From Lucinisca nassula (taxonomy: Eukaryota > Mollusca > Bivalvia > Lucinida > Lucinidae): 64,000 nt of DNA. The translations under genes and the position numbers were made by a program. Positions 63,691 through 64,000 of the stretch are shown piece after piece; the first letter of the stretch is position 1; each line of letters begins with the position of its first letter. The stretch is taken from NCBI GenBank assembly GCA_963580285.1, contig OY757011.1, positions 896,501 through 960,500 on the forward strand. The letters are read 5' to 3'. Below the pieces are notes generated by a model. It saw nothing but the letters and a program-made list of their open reading frames with translations. It was not told the DNA's origin and searched no databases.

Positions 63691-64000
63691 CCATCTAAAA
63701 GAATATACAGGTGATTAAAAATGCAAACAAGGGATTCAAAGATTAAATAATATATATTTCTTCACCAAAACAATTTTATGATCTGCAAACACCTCGCTTC
63801 AAAATTGGGACTTCCTGAATTTTCCAGTGGGACTTCCAGATTTCAAGGGTAGGAAGGCTGGGACTTCCTGAATTTGGGAGTTAATGGAAGTACCTCAACA
63901 GTGGATATCGGAACGCGATATATTGGAGCTATACTGTATTGATGATACCTGGCACAATTGTTCACAAGGCCAAGACGGTGTGTCATGCACAAGAACCACA

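Overview
The window is eukaryotic nuclear DNA and looks molluscan, most likely a bivalve. The reasons are: dense non-LTR, SINE and MITE debris typical of mollusc genomes; a reverse transcriptase family of a kind I associate with bivalves and gastropods; tRNA-derived SINEs ending in an ACTC tail; and one clear animal gene exon. The species assignment is inference. Only one host gene can be named with confidence: exon 1 of an eIF4E-binding protein (4E-BP) at 60745-60880 on the plus strand. Nearly everything else is mobile DNA, much of it nested.

Layout. 1-2640: an AT-rich, tightly packed cassette of four ORFs (one minus, cut by the window edge; three plus) that looks virus-like, possibly the structural module of a Polinton/adintovirus-like element. 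2.7-5.5 kb: tandem and simple repeats and one small ORF that ends at a perfect splice-donor consensus. 5.8-16 kb: MITEs (TTAA-type, long-hairpin type, one with a 6-bp target duplication), SINEs, and a 5'-truncated LINE with an intact 523-codon RT ORF on the minus strand. 16.0-18.1 kb: a broken RTE-like LINE, minus strand. 18-22 kb: a SINE that received another SINE and then a mariner element. 22.9-24.0 kb: a 22-bp minisatellite of about 50 copies. 24-36 kb: many copies of one retroelement family ('family C'; RT remnants plus a long 3' UTR), with SINEs and a 130-bp hairpin. 36858-52484: a 15.6-kb segment bounded by inverted repeats of about 1.8-1.96 kb packed with 22-bp palindromes. 52.5-59.5 kb: more family C, including the longest RT remnant. 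60.4 kb to the end: the 4E-BP promoter, 5' leader, exon 1 and the start of a repeat-bearing intron.

How the parts relate. Two SINE families (A with a tRNA head; B without a recognisable tRNA head) share nearly the same 3' tail, so probably one LINE moves both. The order of insertions can often be read from target duplications. The best case is the 15.6-kb element: a SINE A was split by a family C fragment, which was split by the big element, leaving the SINE halves 16 kb apart. No transposase for the big element is visible, so it is either non-autonomous or has lost its genes. The 4E-BP leader carries an AUG-UGA start-stop and a 20-codon uORF whose stop overlaps the main AUG by one base, which is notable for a gene that itself regulates translation initiation.

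Limits: everything was read by eye. Repeat boundaries without target duplications are good to about 10-20 bp, and family names of transposons are assignments from motifs, not from database searches.
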